Position numbers and translations under genes: made by a program. From NCBI RefSeq assembly GCF_037055275.1, contig NZ_CP146343.1:840501-904500 (forward strand): DNA of 64,000 bases, read 5' to 3'. Shown here piece after piece: positions 34,007 through 43,661 of the stretch. The DNA is from Pseudomonas sp. ML2-2023-3. GTDB taxonomy: Bacteria > Pseudomonadota > Gammaproteobacteria > Pseudomonadales > Pseudomonadaceae. The notes beneath the pieces were generated by a model. It did no database searches, was not told the origin of the DNA, and saw only the letters and a program-made list of their open reading frames with translations. Numbering within the stretch: position 1 is the first letter of the stretch; the number at the start of each line of letters is the position of its first letter.

Positions 34007-35013
34007 TAGCGCAGCACCTCCATATGAACGTCAGCAGCAACGAAGCTGGCGAACGCCGCTTCCATGTCGCCACCGGTGATGGCGAGGGTCAGTTGCCCAT
34101 AAGGGGTGTCTTTGATGCGGTCAATGCGGCCGGCCAGGATGCTGTAGTCCACACCCGTTTCGCGGGCGATGGTGCCCAGCAGAGGCGCGTAAGTAGATTC
34201 GCCCTGGAAGGTCAGGCGGACGATGCGGCCAGGTACATGAGCGAAATCGTCGCGCTGCTCACTCTCGTCGATCTGCTCGTCTTCTTGCACAAAACGCTTG
34301 GTGGTCGGGTGCTTGGGGTGCAGGAACACCTCGGCCACCGGACCTTGCTCGACGATAACGCCAGCATCCATCACCGCCACTTCGTCACACACACGACGGA
34401 TGACATCCATCTCATGGGTGATCAGCACGATGGTCAGCTTCAGCTCGCGGTTGATCTCGGCCAGCAGTTGCAACACAGAGGCGGTGGTTTGCGGGTCGAG
34501 GGCACTGGTGGCCTCGTCGCACAGCAATACTTTGGGTTTGGTGGCCAGGGCACGGGCAATGCCCACACGCTGTTTCTGGCCGCCCGACAGTTGCGCCGGG
34601 TACTTTTTGGCGTGATCAGACAGACCTACGCGTTCGAGCAATTCAGCGACGCGCTGATCAATAGCACTGCGGGACAATTCACCGGCAAGTGTCAGAGGCA
34701 TTGCAACGTTGTCGGCCACAGTCTTGGAGGCCAGCAGGTTGAAGTGCTGGAAGATCATGCCCACTTGCTGACGGAAGCGGCGCAGGCCGTTGGCGTCCAT
34801 TGCGGTCACGTCTTCGTTGTCGACGATGATCTTGCCGCCGCTCGGGGTTTCAAGGCGGTTGATCAGGCGCAGCAATGTACTTTTACCCGCACCGGAGTGG
34901 CCAATCAGGCCGAACACCTTGCCGCTCTCAACACGCAAACTGGTGGAGTGCAGCGCGGGAATGTCCTTACCGGCAACCCGGTAAGTTTTATGAACGTTAT
35001 GAAACTCAATCAC
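34006..35013 (-). CDS. metN: methionine ABC transporter ATPase MetN (copy 1)
   Basis: A 335-residue ATPase. Walker A is GHSGAGKST (near residue 38), the signature [15 protein letters not shown] near 140, Walker [13 protein letters not shown] near 160 and the C-terminal NIL domain ([43 protein letters not shown]) that binds methionine for transinhibition. I start at the GTG at 35013 ([13 protein letters not shown]), with AAGG 8 bases upstream, rather than the extended frame to 35100. This matches the usual length of 335 residues. Confidence 0.94.
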   Translation of the reverse strand: MIEFHNVHKTYRVAGKDIPALHSTSLRVESGKVFGLIGHSGAGKSTLLRLINRLETPSGGKIIVDNEDVTAMDANGLRRFRQQVGMIFQHFNLLASKTVADNVAMPLTLAGELSRSAIDQRVAELLERVGLSDHAKKYPAQLSGGQKQRVGIARALATKPKVLLCDEATSALDPQTTASVLQLLAEINRELKLTIVLITHEMDVIRRVCDEVAVMDAGVIVEQGPVAEVFLHPKHPTTKRFVQEDEQIDESEQRDDFAHVPGRIVRLTFQGESTYAPLLGTIARETGVDYSILAGRIDRIKDTPYGQLTLAITGGDMEAAFASFVAADVHMEVLR

Positions 35014-35110
35014 GTAGCGAACCTTGTGGGCGCGTAAATAGAAGTTCAGCGGTAAGCCGGGCACGCATCTTATCGTGCTCGCATATGCTTGACTTAGCAT
35101 TTATTAATGG

Positions 35111-35155
35111 GCATTCCTTTGATTTTGGAATAAGAAATCAAAGGTCAGAAAATGC
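35111..35155. promoter_or_regulatory. nested inverted repeats upstream of metNIQ
   Basis: CCTTTGATTT (35116-35125) and AAATCAAAGG (35135-35144) are perfect inverted arms. GCATT/AATGC (35111-35115, 35151-35155) flank them, and ATTCC/GGAAT (35113-35117, 35127-35131) overlap them. The site lies about 100 bases ahead of metN in a 213-base gap and has no T tract, so it looks more like an operator than a terminator. Confidence 0.45.
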
Positions 35156-35226
35156 TAATCGCCGCGTGTGCCAGTGTTGCGCTAGGGCGCAATACTCTGG
35201 GTTGGCACAGGCGGCGACTTTTTGTA

Positions 35227-35943
35227 TCAAGGCTTGCGCGGTGTCAGTACCAATTGCGCAGGCACATGGCGAATGATCTGACGCTCAAGGCTCAGGTCAA
35301 ACCCGGGGTCGAGCTTTTTAACGCGCTTGCTGATCAGTGTGGCCAGCCACGGGTAGTCCGCCGTACGCGGAACCTGCAGGCTGACGGCACACTGGTAATT
35401 GACGATATCTTGCGCGATCAAATCCAGTTGATGGCGAAGTTTCGCACTATCGGTGATGTTCAGCGCTACGGTGGTGCTCAGGGCCGCCGGGTCGATCACC
35501 TTGGCCGGTGGACGGGCTTCAGCTGCCTTGAGGGCTGCCTCGGCTTTATCCAGCTCGGCCTTGCGTGCCTGGGCAATGGCGCTGTTGACGCCGCCCGTCA
35601 GCGCAGGTGCTTTGGGCATCAGGGCGCGGGCACGGCTCAGGGCTGTGGCTGCGGCGTTGACGTCACCTTTTTGCAGAACGATCTGGCTGCGCTGCAGGTA
35701 GGCTTCGGCCAGTTGGCGCTGGTACTGCACCCATTGCGGATCATCCGGCGTCTGGGCCTGCAAGGTGCTCAGTTGGTCTTCAGCGGTCGCGAGTTCGCTG
35801 CTGGCCAGGTTTTGCTCCAGCTGTGCGATGGCCGCAGCGCGAGCGTCAACGGCAGTAGTATCGGCCGACGGCGTGCTTTGGCAGGCGCCCAGCAGCAAGG
35901 AAAATGCGGCCAGGAGCAAGTAACGGAAGTTGAACAGCTTCAT
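35227..35943 (-). CDS. putative lipoprotein with TPR-like/coiled-coil character (PA5502-like)
   Basis: A 238-residue protein with a type II signal peptide and lipobox LLGACQST. The mature protein is Ala- and Gln-rich and helical (residues ~35-160), resembling tetratricopeptide or coiled-coil arrays (AYLQRSQIVLQKGDVNAAATALSRARALMP). A short C-terminal domain has LDPGFDLSLERQIIRHVPAQLVL. By position it matches PA5502 of P. aeruginosa, between znuB and metN. Function unknown. Confidence 0.78.
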   Translation of the reverse strand: MKLFNFRYLLLAAFSLLLGACQSTPSADTTAVDARAAAIAQLEQNLASSELATAEDQLSTLQAQTPDDPQWVQYQRQLAEAYLQRSQIVLQKGDVNAAATALSRARALMPKAPALTGGVNSAIAQARKAELDKAEAALKAAEARPPAKVIDPAALSTTVALNITDSAKLRHQLDLIAQDIVNYQCAVSLQVPRTADYPWLATLISKRVKKLDPGFDLSLERQIIRHVPAQLVLTPRKP

Positions 35944-35980
35944 TCCTGCGGCTCTCTAAGTGCGCAAAAAACAAGCAAGT

Positions 35981-36769
35981 CTACACCCCTCGACGGGGCA
36001 GAACAAAACTCAGCAAAAACAGTGCAGCGGCACACACCACAATCGATGGCCCCGCTGGCGTGTCCTTGAACCATGACAAGGCCAGGCCACCACACACGGC
36101 CAGTATTCCCAGGGCACTGGCGCCCAGTGCCATTTGCTCCGGAGAGCGCGCATGGCGTTGGGCCGCTGCTGCCGGAATGATCAGCAGGGAGGTGATCAAC
36201 AGCACGCCGACGATCTTCATCGCCACAGCGATCACCACGGCGATCAAAAGCATCAGGGTCAAGCGTAACGCGGCCACTGGCAAACCTTCCACCGTGGCCA
36301 GTTCTTCGTGAACAGTAATCGCCAGCAACGGCCGCCACAGCGCAACCAGAAGCGCCAGTACCGCAGCGCTGCCGCCCAGAATCCACATCAGGTCGGTAGG
36401 GCTGATGGCCAGTAGGTCGCCAAACAAATACGCCATCAGATCAATCCGAACTTCATGCATGAAGCTTAGTACGACCAGCCCGAGGGACAAGGTACTCGGG
36501 GCGAGAATTCCGAGCAACGTGTCGGATGCCAACGATTGGCGTTGCTGAAGCGTGACCAGCAGCACGGCCAGCAGCAGGCAGCCCACGGTCACGGCAATGG
36601 TGGGGCTGATGTCCAGCAAGAAACCCATCGCTACACCCAGCAGGGCCGCATGGGACAACGTGTCGCCGAAGTAGGCCATGCGCCGCCACACCACGAACGA
36701 ACCCAGAGGTCCTGCAACTATTGCCAAAGCCAGACCTGCCAGCAGGGCGTAAAGCAGAAAATCAGCCAT
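35981..36769 (-). CDS. znuB: zinc ABC transporter permease ZnuB
   Basis: ZnuB is the membrane channel of the high-affinity zinc importer. The 262-residue protein has eight or so membrane segments and the ABC-3 permease motifs [18 protein letters not shown] (near residue 33) and [30 protein letters not shown]. The start ATG at 36769 overlaps the end of znuC by 8 bases. The longer frame to 36910 lies within znuC and is rejected. Confidence 0.94.
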   Translation of the reverse strand: MADFLLYALLAGLALAIVAGPLGSFVVWRRMAYFGDTLSHAALLGVAMGFLLDISPTIAVTVGCLLLAVLLVTLQQRQSLASDTLLGILAPSTLSLGLVVLSFMHEVRIDLMAYLFGDLLAISPTDLMWILGGSAAVLALLVALWRPLLAITVHEELATVEGLPVAALRLTLMLLIAVVIAVAMKIVGVLLITSLLIIPAAAAQRHARSPEQMALGASALGILAVCGGLALSWFKDTPAGPSIVVCAAALFLLSFVLPRRGV

Positions 36770-37550
36770 GCTTGCAGCCTTCTCCGTGAACGTGGGCGGA
36801 TGCCGCCGTGGTGTTTTCGTTGACCACCGAACCATGCAAGTCATGGGCGTGGTCGTGATGGTGGTGATAAATCGCCAGGCTTTGTGCGTTTTTGCCAAAC
36901 AGCTCGACAAAGGCCGGGTCGCCGCTCACCTGCTCAGGATGGCCTGAACAGCAGACGTGGCGATTAAGGCACACCACCTGATCGGTTGTGCTCATCACCA
37001 GATGCAAATCGTGGGAAACCATCAGCACGCCGCAACCGTGGCGGTCGCGCAGGCGGGTGATCAGGGCATACAGCTCCGATTGGCCAGCCACGTCCACGCC
37101 TTGAACCGGTTCGTCGAGCACCAGCAATTCGGGTTTGCGCAGCAGGGCACGGGCCAGCAGCACACGTTGCATTTCACCGCCTGAAACGCTTTGCACCGGG
37201 CTGTCGATCACCTTCTCGGCGCCGACTTCCTTCAGTGCCTCAAGGGCCTGGGCGCGATCTACGCCGGGCACCAGGCGCAAAAAGCGCAGCACCGACAGTG
37301 GCAGTGTCGGGTCAACGTGCAGCTTCTGGGGCATGTAGCCAACACGCAGTTTAGGCTTGCGCCAGACACTGCCGCTGGTGGGCTTGAGCAGGCCGAGTAC
37401 GGCCTTGACCAACGTGGTTTTACCCGCGCCGTTGGGGCCGATCAGGGTCACGATCTGGCCCGGCTCAACGCTCAGCTCAATATTGTCGAGTACGTTTTGC
37501 CCGGAATACGTCACGGTGACGTGTTGCAGGCGAATCAGTGCAGTGCTCAT
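36762..37550 (-). CDS. znuC: zinc ABC transporter ATPase ZnuC
   Basis: A 262-residue ATPase: Walker [10 protein letters not shown] (near residue 38), signature [15 protein letters not shown] near 130, Walker [13 protein letters not shown] near 150 and the switch [12 protein letters not shown]. The C-terminus is His-rich ([14 protein letters not shown] ... [11 protein letters not shown]), a feature of Pseudomonas ZnuC that may bind zinc for sensing. The start ATG at 37550 overlaps the zur stop, giving a zur-znuC-znuB operon. Confidence 0.95.
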   Translation of the reverse strand: MSTALIRLQHVTVTYSGQNVLDNIELSVEPGQIVTLIGPNGAGKTTLVKAVLGLLKPTSGSVWRKPKLRVGYMPQKLHVDPTLPLSVLRFLRLVPGVDRAQALEALKEVGAEKVIDSPVQSVSGGEMQRVLLARALLRKPELLVLDEPVQGVDVAGQSELYALITRLRDRHGCGVLMVSHDLHLVMSTTDQVVCLNRHVCCSGHPEQVSGDPAFVELFGKNAQSLAIYHHHHDHAHDLHGSVVNENTTAASAHVHGEGCKHG

Positions 37551-38032
37551 CAGGCCTCCCGGCAACCCGAACACAAACCGACCACTTCGACGGTCTGGCC
37601 TTCGACAGTAAAGCCGACATCCCGTGCGCTGTTGATAATCGCGTCACTGATGGATTTTTGTTCAAGTTCGATGGCGGCGTGGCACGTGCGGCAAATCAGG
37701 AACTGGCCCTGATGCGGATGCTCGGGATGGCTACAGCCGACAAAGGCATTGAGCGACGAGATGCGGTGCACCAGGCCATTGTCGAGCAGGAAGTCCAGGG
37801 CGCGATAAACGGTCGGCGGCGCGGCGCGGCGACCGTCCTGCTCGCTGAGCACGGCCAGAATGTCGTAGGCGCCCAGCGGCTTGTGGCTCTGCCACACCAG
37901 TTCCAGCACCCGACGTCGCAAAGCGGTCAGGCGCAGGCCTTTTTGCGCACACAGAACATCGGCCTCAGTAAGCGCACTGTGGACACAATGAGAATGGTCA
38001 TGGGGACGACTGGCAAGCGGTGTTATAGGCAT
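37550..38032 (-). CDS. zur: zinc uptake regulator Zur (Fur family)
   Basis: Zur represses zinc uptake genes when zinc is plentiful. The 160-residue Fur-family protein has a winged-helix domain ([31 protein letters not shown]) and structural zinc cysteines CRTCHAAIE and CSGCREA. The N-terminus is His-rich ([11 protein letters not shown]). It is divergent from znuA across a 57-base gap with a Zur-like site, and so probably regulates its own operon and znuA. Called np20 in P. aeruginosa. Confidence 0.94.
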   Translation of the reverse strand: MPITPLASRPHDHSHCVHSALTEADVLCAQKGLRLTALRRRVLELVWQSHKPLGAYDILAVLSEQDGRRAAPPTVYRALDFLLDNGLVHRISSLNAFVGCSHPEHPHQGQFLICRTCHAAIELEQKSISDAIINSARDVGFTVEGQTVEVVGLCSGCREA

Positions 38033-38058
38033 GGGCGGCGACGATTTTTGAGAGAGAC

Positions 38059-38071
38059 GTTATTATGTTAC
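38059..38071. promoter_or_regulatory. putative Zur box between zur and znuA
   Basis: GTTATTATGTTAC resembles the GTTATANTATAAC-type Zur operators of gamma-proteobacteria (imperfect second half). It lies in the 57-base divergent spacer, where binding would block both zur-znuCB and znuA. Confidence 0.5.
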
Positions 38072-38089
38072 CTGTTTCAGCCACCATGA

Positions 38090-39019
38090 GTGCTCATCGT
38101 GCCCCGTCTTTTTTCCCTTTTTCTAGCTCTAAGTGCCAGTTTGCTTGTGATTAACCCGGCTCAGGCCGAGGTGAGCGTGCTGACCAGCATCAAGCCCTTG
38201 CAACTGATTGCCGCTGCCGTACAGGACGGCGTAGGGCACCCGGAGGTACTTTTGCCTCCCAATGCTTCGCCGCATAACTATGCGTTGCGACCATCCGACG
38301 TACGGCGTGTGCAGTCGGCGGATCTCTTGTACTGGATCGGTCCGGACATGGAGGGTTTTTTGCCGCGGGTGATCAAGACTCGCACCTTGCCATCAGTGAC
38401 GGTGCAAACCCTGCCGGGTTTGAAGCTGCGTCATTTCGCCGAAGATAGTCATTCCCACGAAGAAGATGCCGCCGAACATGATCACGATCATCGTCCTGGC
38501 ACACTGGATGCGCATTTGTGGCTGGCGCCGGACAATGCACGGGTGATTGCTGCAAAAATGGCCGCTGACTTGAGCGAAAAAGACCCCGCCAATGCGGCCA
38601 GATACCAGGGCAACCTCAAGGCTTTCAATGAGCGTCTGGACGAATTGAATGCGCGCTTGAAAGCCCGCATGGCCGGAATTGCCGACAAGCCGTTCTTCGT
38701 CTTCCATGAAGGCTACGATTATTTCGAAAGCGCTTACGGTCTTAAGCACACGGGTACGTTCAGCGTGGCTTCGGAAGTGCAGCCGGGCGCTCAACACGTA
38801 GCGGCCATGCGCAAGCGTTTGCAGGAAGTGGGCAAGACGTGCGTGTTCAGCGACCCTCCTCTGCGTCCGCGTCTGGCTGACACCCTGACGGCCGGCTTGC
38901 CGGTCAAGTTGGCGGAGCTGGATGCATTGGGCGGCTATACCCCCGCGACGGCGCAGGGCTACGAGCAGTTGCTGGAAAAGCTGGGCAATGACCTGGCGGG
39001 GTGTCTGGAAAGCTTGTAA
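38090..39019 (+). CDS. znuA: zinc ABC transporter substrate-binding protein ZnuA
   Basis: The periplasmic zinc-binding protein of ZnuABC. It has a signal peptide (cleavage near NPAQA/EVS), the zinc ligand in LLPPNASPHNYALRPSDV, a His/Asp-rich loop (EDSHSHEEDAAEHDHDH, near residue 120), and further ligands in LDAHLWLAPDNA and FVFHEGYDYF. Start codons are GTG: either 38090 (309 residues) or, equally likely, 38099, which gives a tighter signal peptide MPRLFSLFLALSAS. No ATG is in frame. Divergent from zur. Confidence 0.93.
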   Translation: MLIVPRLFSLFLALSASLLVINPAQAEVSVLTSIKPLQLIAAAVQDGVGHPEVLLPPNASPHNYALRPSDVRRVQSADLLYWIGPDMEGFLPRVIKTRTLPSVTVQTLPGLKLRHFAEDSHSHEEDAAEHDHDHRPGTLDAHLWLAPDNARVIAAKMAADLSEKDPANAARYQGNLKAFNERLDELNARLKARMAGIADKPFFVFHEGYDYFESAYGLKHTGTFSVASEVQPGAQHVAAMRKRLQEVGKTCVFSDPPLRPRLADTLTAGLPVKLAELDALGGYTPATAQGYEQLLEKLGNDLAGCLESL

Positions 39020-39074
39020 GCCGACTCTCACAGATTGTGTGGCGTTCACAAAAGTTGCAGCTTGCCAGAACCTA

Positions 39075-39161
39075 TGTGGGAGCGGGCTTGCTCGCGATTG
39101 GATCGACGCGTCTGTTCAGATACACCGCGCCTTTTGAATCGCGAGCAAGCCCGCTCCCACA
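39075..39161. repeat. REP-type palindromic repeat (gggagcgggcttgctcgcga family)
   Basis: Arms 39075-39098 and 39138-39161 are perfect reverse complements with a 39-base centre, matching the element at 3798-3884 in arm sequence and spacing. It lies between the convergent znuA and thrB genes. Confidence 0.92.
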
Positions 39162-39178
39162 ATTGATTTCAGTGTTTG

Positions 39179-40129
39179 TTACAACGCGAACGGCAGTTGT
39201 ACGGTCACCGTCTGACGCAATGCCAGGCGTTTTTCAAATTCGCCCGGATCGTGAATCAGCACGTCCTGACCGGCAAAGGTCTGAGCGGCGATGAGGCGCG
39301 ACAGCCAGAATCTCACGCACGCAACGCGCAACATGGTTGGCCACAACTCGGCTTCAGCAGCCGTGAACGGGCGCAGTGCCGCATAGGCGCCGAGCAGGGC
39401 GCGCGCGCGCGGGGCGTCGATCTGACCTTCTTCGTCAGCACACCAGTCATTCAGGGCGATCGCCACGTCGTACAGCATTGGACCTGAGCAGGCGTTGTAA
39501 AAGTCGATCAGCCCCGTCAGATGAGTGCCTTCAAACATCGCGTTGTCGCGAAACAGGTCGCCGTGCAGGTTGGCCCGGGGCAGTGCCAGGATCTGTGCCT
39601 TGCGCTCAGTGATTTCCTGTAGCGCCTTTTGCAGCAAATCTGCCGAGTCAGGCGACAAATCAGCCATCAGGGCGGGTCCTTCAGCCAGCATCCAGTCCAG
39701 GCCGCGGTCTGTCTTGCGCTCCAGTACCTTGTTGCGCGTGGCTGTGTGCAAGTGACCGAGCAATTCCCCGACCTGGGCGCAATGCTGGGCGTTGGCCTCA
39801 CGAATATGCTTGCCCGCCAGGCGTGGTTGCAGCAATGCCGGTTTGCCCTTGAGTTCGCGCAGGGCCAGGCCGTCAACGGTGCGCAGGGCAAAAGGCACCG
39901 GAAGGTCGGCGTCATGCAGCACATCCAGCAGCTCGATAAAGAACGGCATTTCTTTGACCGGGCCGCGCTCAACCAGGGTCAGGACATATTCACCCTTCTC
40001 CAGGCTGATGAAGTAGTTGGTATTTTCGCTTCCCGCGGCAATTCCCTGGAAATCGAGCAGGCGGCCGAGTTCGTAAGGCGCAAGGAAGGTTTCCAACTCG
40101 CTGCGAGTCAGTGGGGTGAATACAGACAT
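39179..40129 (-). CDS. thrB: homoserine kinase (ThrB, APH-fold type)
   Basis: This enzyme phosphorylates homoserine in threonine synthesis. The 316-residue protein is the choline/aminoglycoside-kinase-fold type used by Pseudomonas rather than the GHMP type of E. coli. Visible features are the nucleotide region GSENTNYFISLEKGEYVLTL near the start, catalytic LHGDLFRDNAMFEG (near residue 190) and metal-binding GLIDFYNACSGPMLYDVAIALNDW. Start ATG at 40129. The genes for the next pathway steps are not nearby. Confidence 0.94.
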   Translation of the reverse strand: MSVFTPLTRSELETFLAPYELGRLLDFQGIAAGSENTNYFISLEKGEYVLTLVERGPVKEMPFFIELLDVLHDADLPVPFALRTVDGLALRELKGKPALLQPRLAGKHIREANAQHCAQVGELLGHLHTATRNKVLERKTDRGLDWMLAEGPALMADLSPDSADLLQKALQEITERKAQILALPRANLHGDLFRDNAMFEGTHLTGLIDFYNACSGPMLYDVAIALNDWCADEEGQIDAPRARALLGAYAALRPFTAAEAELWPTMLRVACVRFWLSRLIAAQTFAGQDVLIHDPGEFEKRLALRQTVTVQLPFAL

Positions 40130-40185
40130 GATTTAAATTGCCAGTACGGGCGCCGTGCGAGGCGGCGCCAATTAAAGTTAAGACG

Positions 40186-40476
40186 CTACTTCCATTCGAA
40201 GATTTTCCACGAAGGAATCAGCATATCCGGCTGGTCGGAACGGATGTAATTGGCATCAGTACCATCAGCCCGCACCAGAAAGTACGGTTTGCCCCCTTTT
40301 GGGGTGACCTTGATGGCGTACAGGAAACCGTTTTGACGGTATTCCTGAATGGTTTTATCGCCTTCCGTGCGAATGGTTACATCTGGATCGGCGGTGACTG
40401 CTTCATCGGCTGCAAAGGTTACCAGCGGAGTGAATGCAAACAAACCGGTCAGCAACAGGCGATTGAGTGTACGCAT
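40186..40476 (-). CDS. DUF2782 secreted protein
   Basis: A 96-residue protein with a type I signal peptide (LLLTGLFAFTPLVTFA/ADE) and the DUF2782 sequence VTIRTEGDKTIQEYRQNGFLYAIKVTPKGGKPYFLV. The family is small and found mostly next to polA in pseudomonads and relatives. Function unknown. It lies upstream of thrB by 57 bp, possibly in one transcript, and is divergent from polA. Confidence 0.88.
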   Translation of the reverse strand: MRTLNRLLLTGLFAFTPLVTFAADEAVTADPDVTIRTEGDKTIQEYRQNGFLYAIKVTPKGGKPYFLVRADGTDANYIRSDQPDMLIPSWKIFEWK

Positions 40477-40550
40477 GATAACCTTGTCCCTTTGTCGTCA
40501 TTGGTCCGGACATTCTAGCGCCGGACTCGCCGAAAAGGTTGATCCTGCTC

Positions 40551-43316
40551 ATGAGCCAAGCTCCCCTCGTCCTGGTGGACGGTTCTTCATATTTGTACCG
40601 CGCCTTTCACGCGCTTCCGCCGCTGACTACGTCCAAGGGTCTGCCGACAGGCGCCGTAAAGGGCGTGTTGAACATGCTCAAAAGCCTGCGCAAGCAGTAT
40701 CCGGACAGCCCGTTCGCGGTGGTTTTCGATGCCAAGGGCGGGACATTTCGCGATGACATGTACGCCGAATACAAGGCCAATCGTCCGAGCATGCCCGATG
40801 ACATGCGGGTGCAAATCGAGCCGTTGCACGCCAGTGTGATCGCGCTGGGCTTCCCTTTGCTGTGCGTTGAAGGCGTTGAAGCGGACGATGTCATCGGCAC
40901 GCTGGCCCGCAGCAGCGCAGCAGCAGACCGACCAGTGGTTATCTCGACCGGTGACAAGGACATGGCCCAACTGGTTGATGGCCACATCACCCTGGTCAAC
41001 ACCATGACCGGCAGCGTGATGGACATCGAGGGCGTCAAAGAGAAATTTGGCGTCTCGCCCGAGCAAATCATCGATTACCTCGCACTGATGGGCGATTCGT
41101 CCGACAACATTCCAGGCGTTCCGGGGATTGGTCCAAAGACCGCGTCTGGCTTGCTGGTGGGTGTAGGCGGTGGCCTTTCTGATCTGTACGAAAAGCTCGA
41201 TATCGTGCCGACCCTGCCCATTCGTGGCGCAAAAAACCTGCCCGCCAAACTCGAAGAACACCGGGAAATGGCATTTTTGTCGTATCAGCTGGCGACCATC
41301 AAGGTCGATGTGCCGCTGGATATCGGCCTGGAAGACTTGCACCTCAAGGCGCCGGACTGCGAAAAACTGATTGAGCTGTACACCGAGCTGGAATTCAAAA
41401 GCTGGATTGCCGATGTTGAGCGCGAGGCCAAGCGCGCCGGTCAGGTGATCGTGCAGGAAGAGCTGCCCGCCTCAACGGATGAACAGCACTACGAGACCAT
41501 TCTCGATCAGGCCCGTTTTGACGTATGGCTGAAGAAGCTCAACGATGCGAAATTGATTGCCTTTGACACCGAAACCACCGGTCTGGACGCCCAGCAAGCA
41601 CAGCTGGTGGGGCTCTCGTTTGCAGTCAAGCCGGGCGAAGCTGCCTATATTCCGTTGACCCACTCCTATATGGGTGTGCCGGAGCAACTGGATCGCGACA
41701 CCGTCCTGCGTGCCCTCAAACCGTTGCTGGAAGACCCGAGTAAAGCCAAGGTCGGGCAACACGCCAAGTACGACATGAATATCCTGGCCAACTGCGCCAT
41801 CGGTGGCGATCAGGCGTGCGGGATCATGGTGCAGGGCGTTGCCTTCGACACCATGCTTGAGTCCTATGTGCTGGACTCCACAGGCAGCCGTCACGACATG
41901 GACAGCCTGGCCCTCAAGTACCTGGGGCACACCACCACCAGTTTTCAGGACATAGCCGGCAAAGGCGTCAAGCAGCTGACCTTTGACCAGATTTCCCTGG
42001 AGCAGGCAGGGCCGTATGCTGCCGAAGATGCCGACGTGACCTTACGCCTGCACCATGTGCTGCACGAAAAACTGGCAGCGATTCCTGGCCTGAACAGCGT
42101 GCTGACAGACATCGAGATGCCGCTGGTGCCGGTGCTGGCGCGTATTGAACGCCAGGGCGCGCTGGTAGATGCCAACCTGCTGGGCATTCAAAGCGTTGAG
42201 CTGGGTGACAAGCTGGTTGCACTTGAGCGTGAGGCTTTTGCCATTGCCGGTGAGGAATTCAACCTGAGTTCACCTAAGCAACTGGGTGTGATTCTGTACG
42301 AAAAACTCGGTTTGCCGATTATCAGCAAAACAGCCAAAGGCCAGCCTTCGACTGCCGAAGCCGTGCTGGCTGAACTGGCCGAGCAGGATTTCCCGTTGCC
42401 CAAGGTGCTGATGCAGTACCGCTCGATGAGCAAACTGAAAAGCACCTACACCGATCGGCTACCTGAGCAGATCAATCCGCGTACGGGGCGCATTCATACG
42501 TCCTACCACCAGGCTGTTACGGCGACCGGGCGTTTGTCTTCAAGTGATCCAAACTTGCAGAACATTCCGATTCGTACCGCCGAAGGTCGTCGGATTCGTC
42601 AGGCGTTCGTTGCTCCAAAAGGCTACAAACTGCTGGCGGCGGACTACTCGCAAATCGAACTGCGGATCATGGCTCATCTGGCCAAGGACGAAGGTTTGCT
42701 GCATGCCTTCCGCAACAATCTGGATGTGCACAGCGCTACGGCGGCCGAAGTTTTTGGGGTTGAGCTGGGTGATGTCACCACTGATCAGCGTCGCAGCGCC
42801 AAGGCAATCAACTTTGGCCTGATCTATGGCATGAGTGCCTTTGGCCTTGCCAAGCAGATCGGTGTCGATCGCAAACAGTCACAGGCCTATATCGACCGCT
42901 ATTTCGCGCGGTATCCGGGGGTGCTGGATTACATGGAGCGCACGCGGACTCAGGCCGCCGAGCAAGGCTATGTCGAGACCATTTTTGGCCGTCGCCTGTA
43001 CTTGCCGGAAATCAACGCGAAAAACCCTGCGCTGCGCAAAGGCGCCGAGCGTACGGCCATCAACGCCCCTATGCAGGGCACCGCAGCCGATATCATCAAA
43101 AAAGCGATGGTGGCTGTGGACAACTGGTTGAGTGCGTCCGGCCTTGATGCCCGCGTCATCCTGCAGGTACACGATGAATTGGTGCTTGAAGTGCGTGAAG
43201 ACCTAGTGGATCAGGTGCGCGACGAAGTACGTGTGCACATGAGCGAAGCGGCGAAGCTGGATGTGCCACTGGTGGTTGAGGTGGGCGTGGGCAATAACTG
43301 GGATGAGGCGCACTAA
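40551..43316 (+). CDS. polA: DNA polymerase I
   Basis: Pol I fills gaps and removes RNA primers in repair and replication. The 921-residue protein has an N-terminal 5'-3' exonuclease ([18 protein letters not shown], with [14 protein letters not shown] [10 protein letters not shown] near 117), an active 3'-5' proofreading domain ([10 protein letters not shown], near residue 340; AAEDADVTL) and a family A polymerase domain with [29 protein letters not shown] and VHDELVLEV near the C-terminus. ATG at 40551 is preceded by an AAAAGG; the in-frame TTG at 40539 would be too early. Full length. Confidence 0.97.
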   Translation: MSQAPLVLVDGSSYLYRAFHALPPLTTSKGLPTGAVKGVLNMLKSLRKQYPDSPFAVVFDAKGGTFRDDMYAEYKANRPSMPDDMRVQIEPLHASVIALGFPLLCVEGVEADDVIGTLARSSAAADRPVVISTGDKDMAQLVDGHITLVNTMTGSVMDIEGVKEKFGVSPEQIIDYLALMGDSSDNIPGVPGIGPKTASGLLVGVGGGLSDLYEKLDIVPTLPIRGAKNLPAKLEEHREMAFLSYQLATIKVDVPLDIGLEDLHLKAPDCEKLIELYTELEFKSWIADVEREAKRAGQVIVQEELPASTDEQHYETILDQARFDVWLKKLNDAKLIAFDTETTGLDAQQAQLVGLSFAVKPGEAAYIPLTHSYMGVPEQLDRDTVLRALKPLLEDPSKAKVGQHAKYDMNILANCAIGGDQACGIMVQGVAFDTMLESYVLDSTGSRHDMDSLALKYLGHTTTSFQDIAGKGVKQLTFDQISLEQAGPYAAEDADVTLRLHHVLHEKLAAIPGLNSVLTDIEMPLVPVLARIERQGALVDANLLGIQSVELGDKLVALEREAFAIAGEEFNLSSPKQLGVILYEKLGLPIISKTAKGQPSTAEAVLAELAEQDFPLPKVLMQYRSMSKLKSTYTDRLPEQINPRTGRIHTSYHQAVTATGRLSSSDPNLQNIPIRTAEGRRIRQAFVAPKGYKLLAADYSQIELRIMAHLAKDEGLLHAFRNNLDVHSATAAEVFGVELGDVTTDQRRSAKAINFGLIYGMSAFGLAKQIGVDRKQSQAYIDRYFARYPGVLDYMERTRTQAAEQGYVETIFGRRLYLPEINAKNPALRKGAERTAINAPMQGTAADIIKKAMVAVDNWLSASGLDARVILQVHDELVLEVREDLVDQVRDEVRVHMSEAAKLDVPLVVEVGVGNNWDEAH

Positions 43317-43331
43317 AACTGCCGAGCCTGG

Positions 43332-43420
43332 GTAGTCGCTGCCGAGGCACGCAGGCTGCGAGCCCTTGATCTTTGTTGATCTTTAAGGGCTCGCAGCCTG
43401 CGTGCCTCGGCAGCGACTGC
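43332..43420. repeat. palindromic intergenic repeat, family gtagtcgctgccg
   Basis: Almost perfect palindrome. Its left end GTAGTCGCTGCCGAGGCACG matches the reverse complement of the right end CGTGCCTCGGCAGCGACTGC, and the centre pairs GAGCCCTT with AAGGGCTC around a 19-base loop. It lies between polA and the downstream sRNA promoter. Confidence 0.9.
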
Positions 43421-43484
43421 ACGTTTTTACGGCTTGGCGCCTGGTCTGCAAGCGGGCTTATTCCAAATCGTTTTTAGCCTCCGG

Positions 43485-43513
43485 GAACTAAATCTGCCAA
43501 TCACCACTCAGAT
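43485..43513 (+). promoter_or_regulatory. AlgU/sigma-E-type promoter
   Basis: GAACTA (43485-43490) and TCAGAT (43508-43513) are 17 bases apart, matching the GAACTT-N16/17-TCTGA consensus of ECF sigma factor AlgU (sigma-22). A start near 43519 would give a transcript ending at the T tract at 43650, about 132 nt. Confidence 0.6.
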
Positions 43514-43518
43514 TTATT

Positions 43519-43650
43519 GAATGGGTGGTGAAGCCCTTCAATGCTCCTAATGTTGTGTTAAGTGTTGGCAGATATCTGGACCCCGCCCTAGCGGTCCAGT
43601 ACTTGAACCCCGGACCTCCTTCCCCCCATGCGAAGTCCGGGGTTTTTTTT
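43519..43650 (+). ncRNA. ersA: ErsA-like (Spot 42-positioned) small RNA
   Basis: The spacer between polA and engB is where Pseudomonas carries ErsA, the sRNA that replaces Spot 42. ErsA is known to be AlgU-dependent and about 132 nt long, and regulates algC and oprD by pairing. The sequence shows the promoter described above, an internal hairpin (43576-43582 with 43593-43599), and a strong terminator: stem 43606-43615 with 43635-43644, a C/U-rich loop (CTCCTTCCCCCC), then eight T. The C/U-rich stretch is a plausible seed. The start site is inferred from promoter spacing and is uncertain by a few bases. Confidence 0.72.
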
Positions 43651-43661
43651 GCCCGGCTTTT

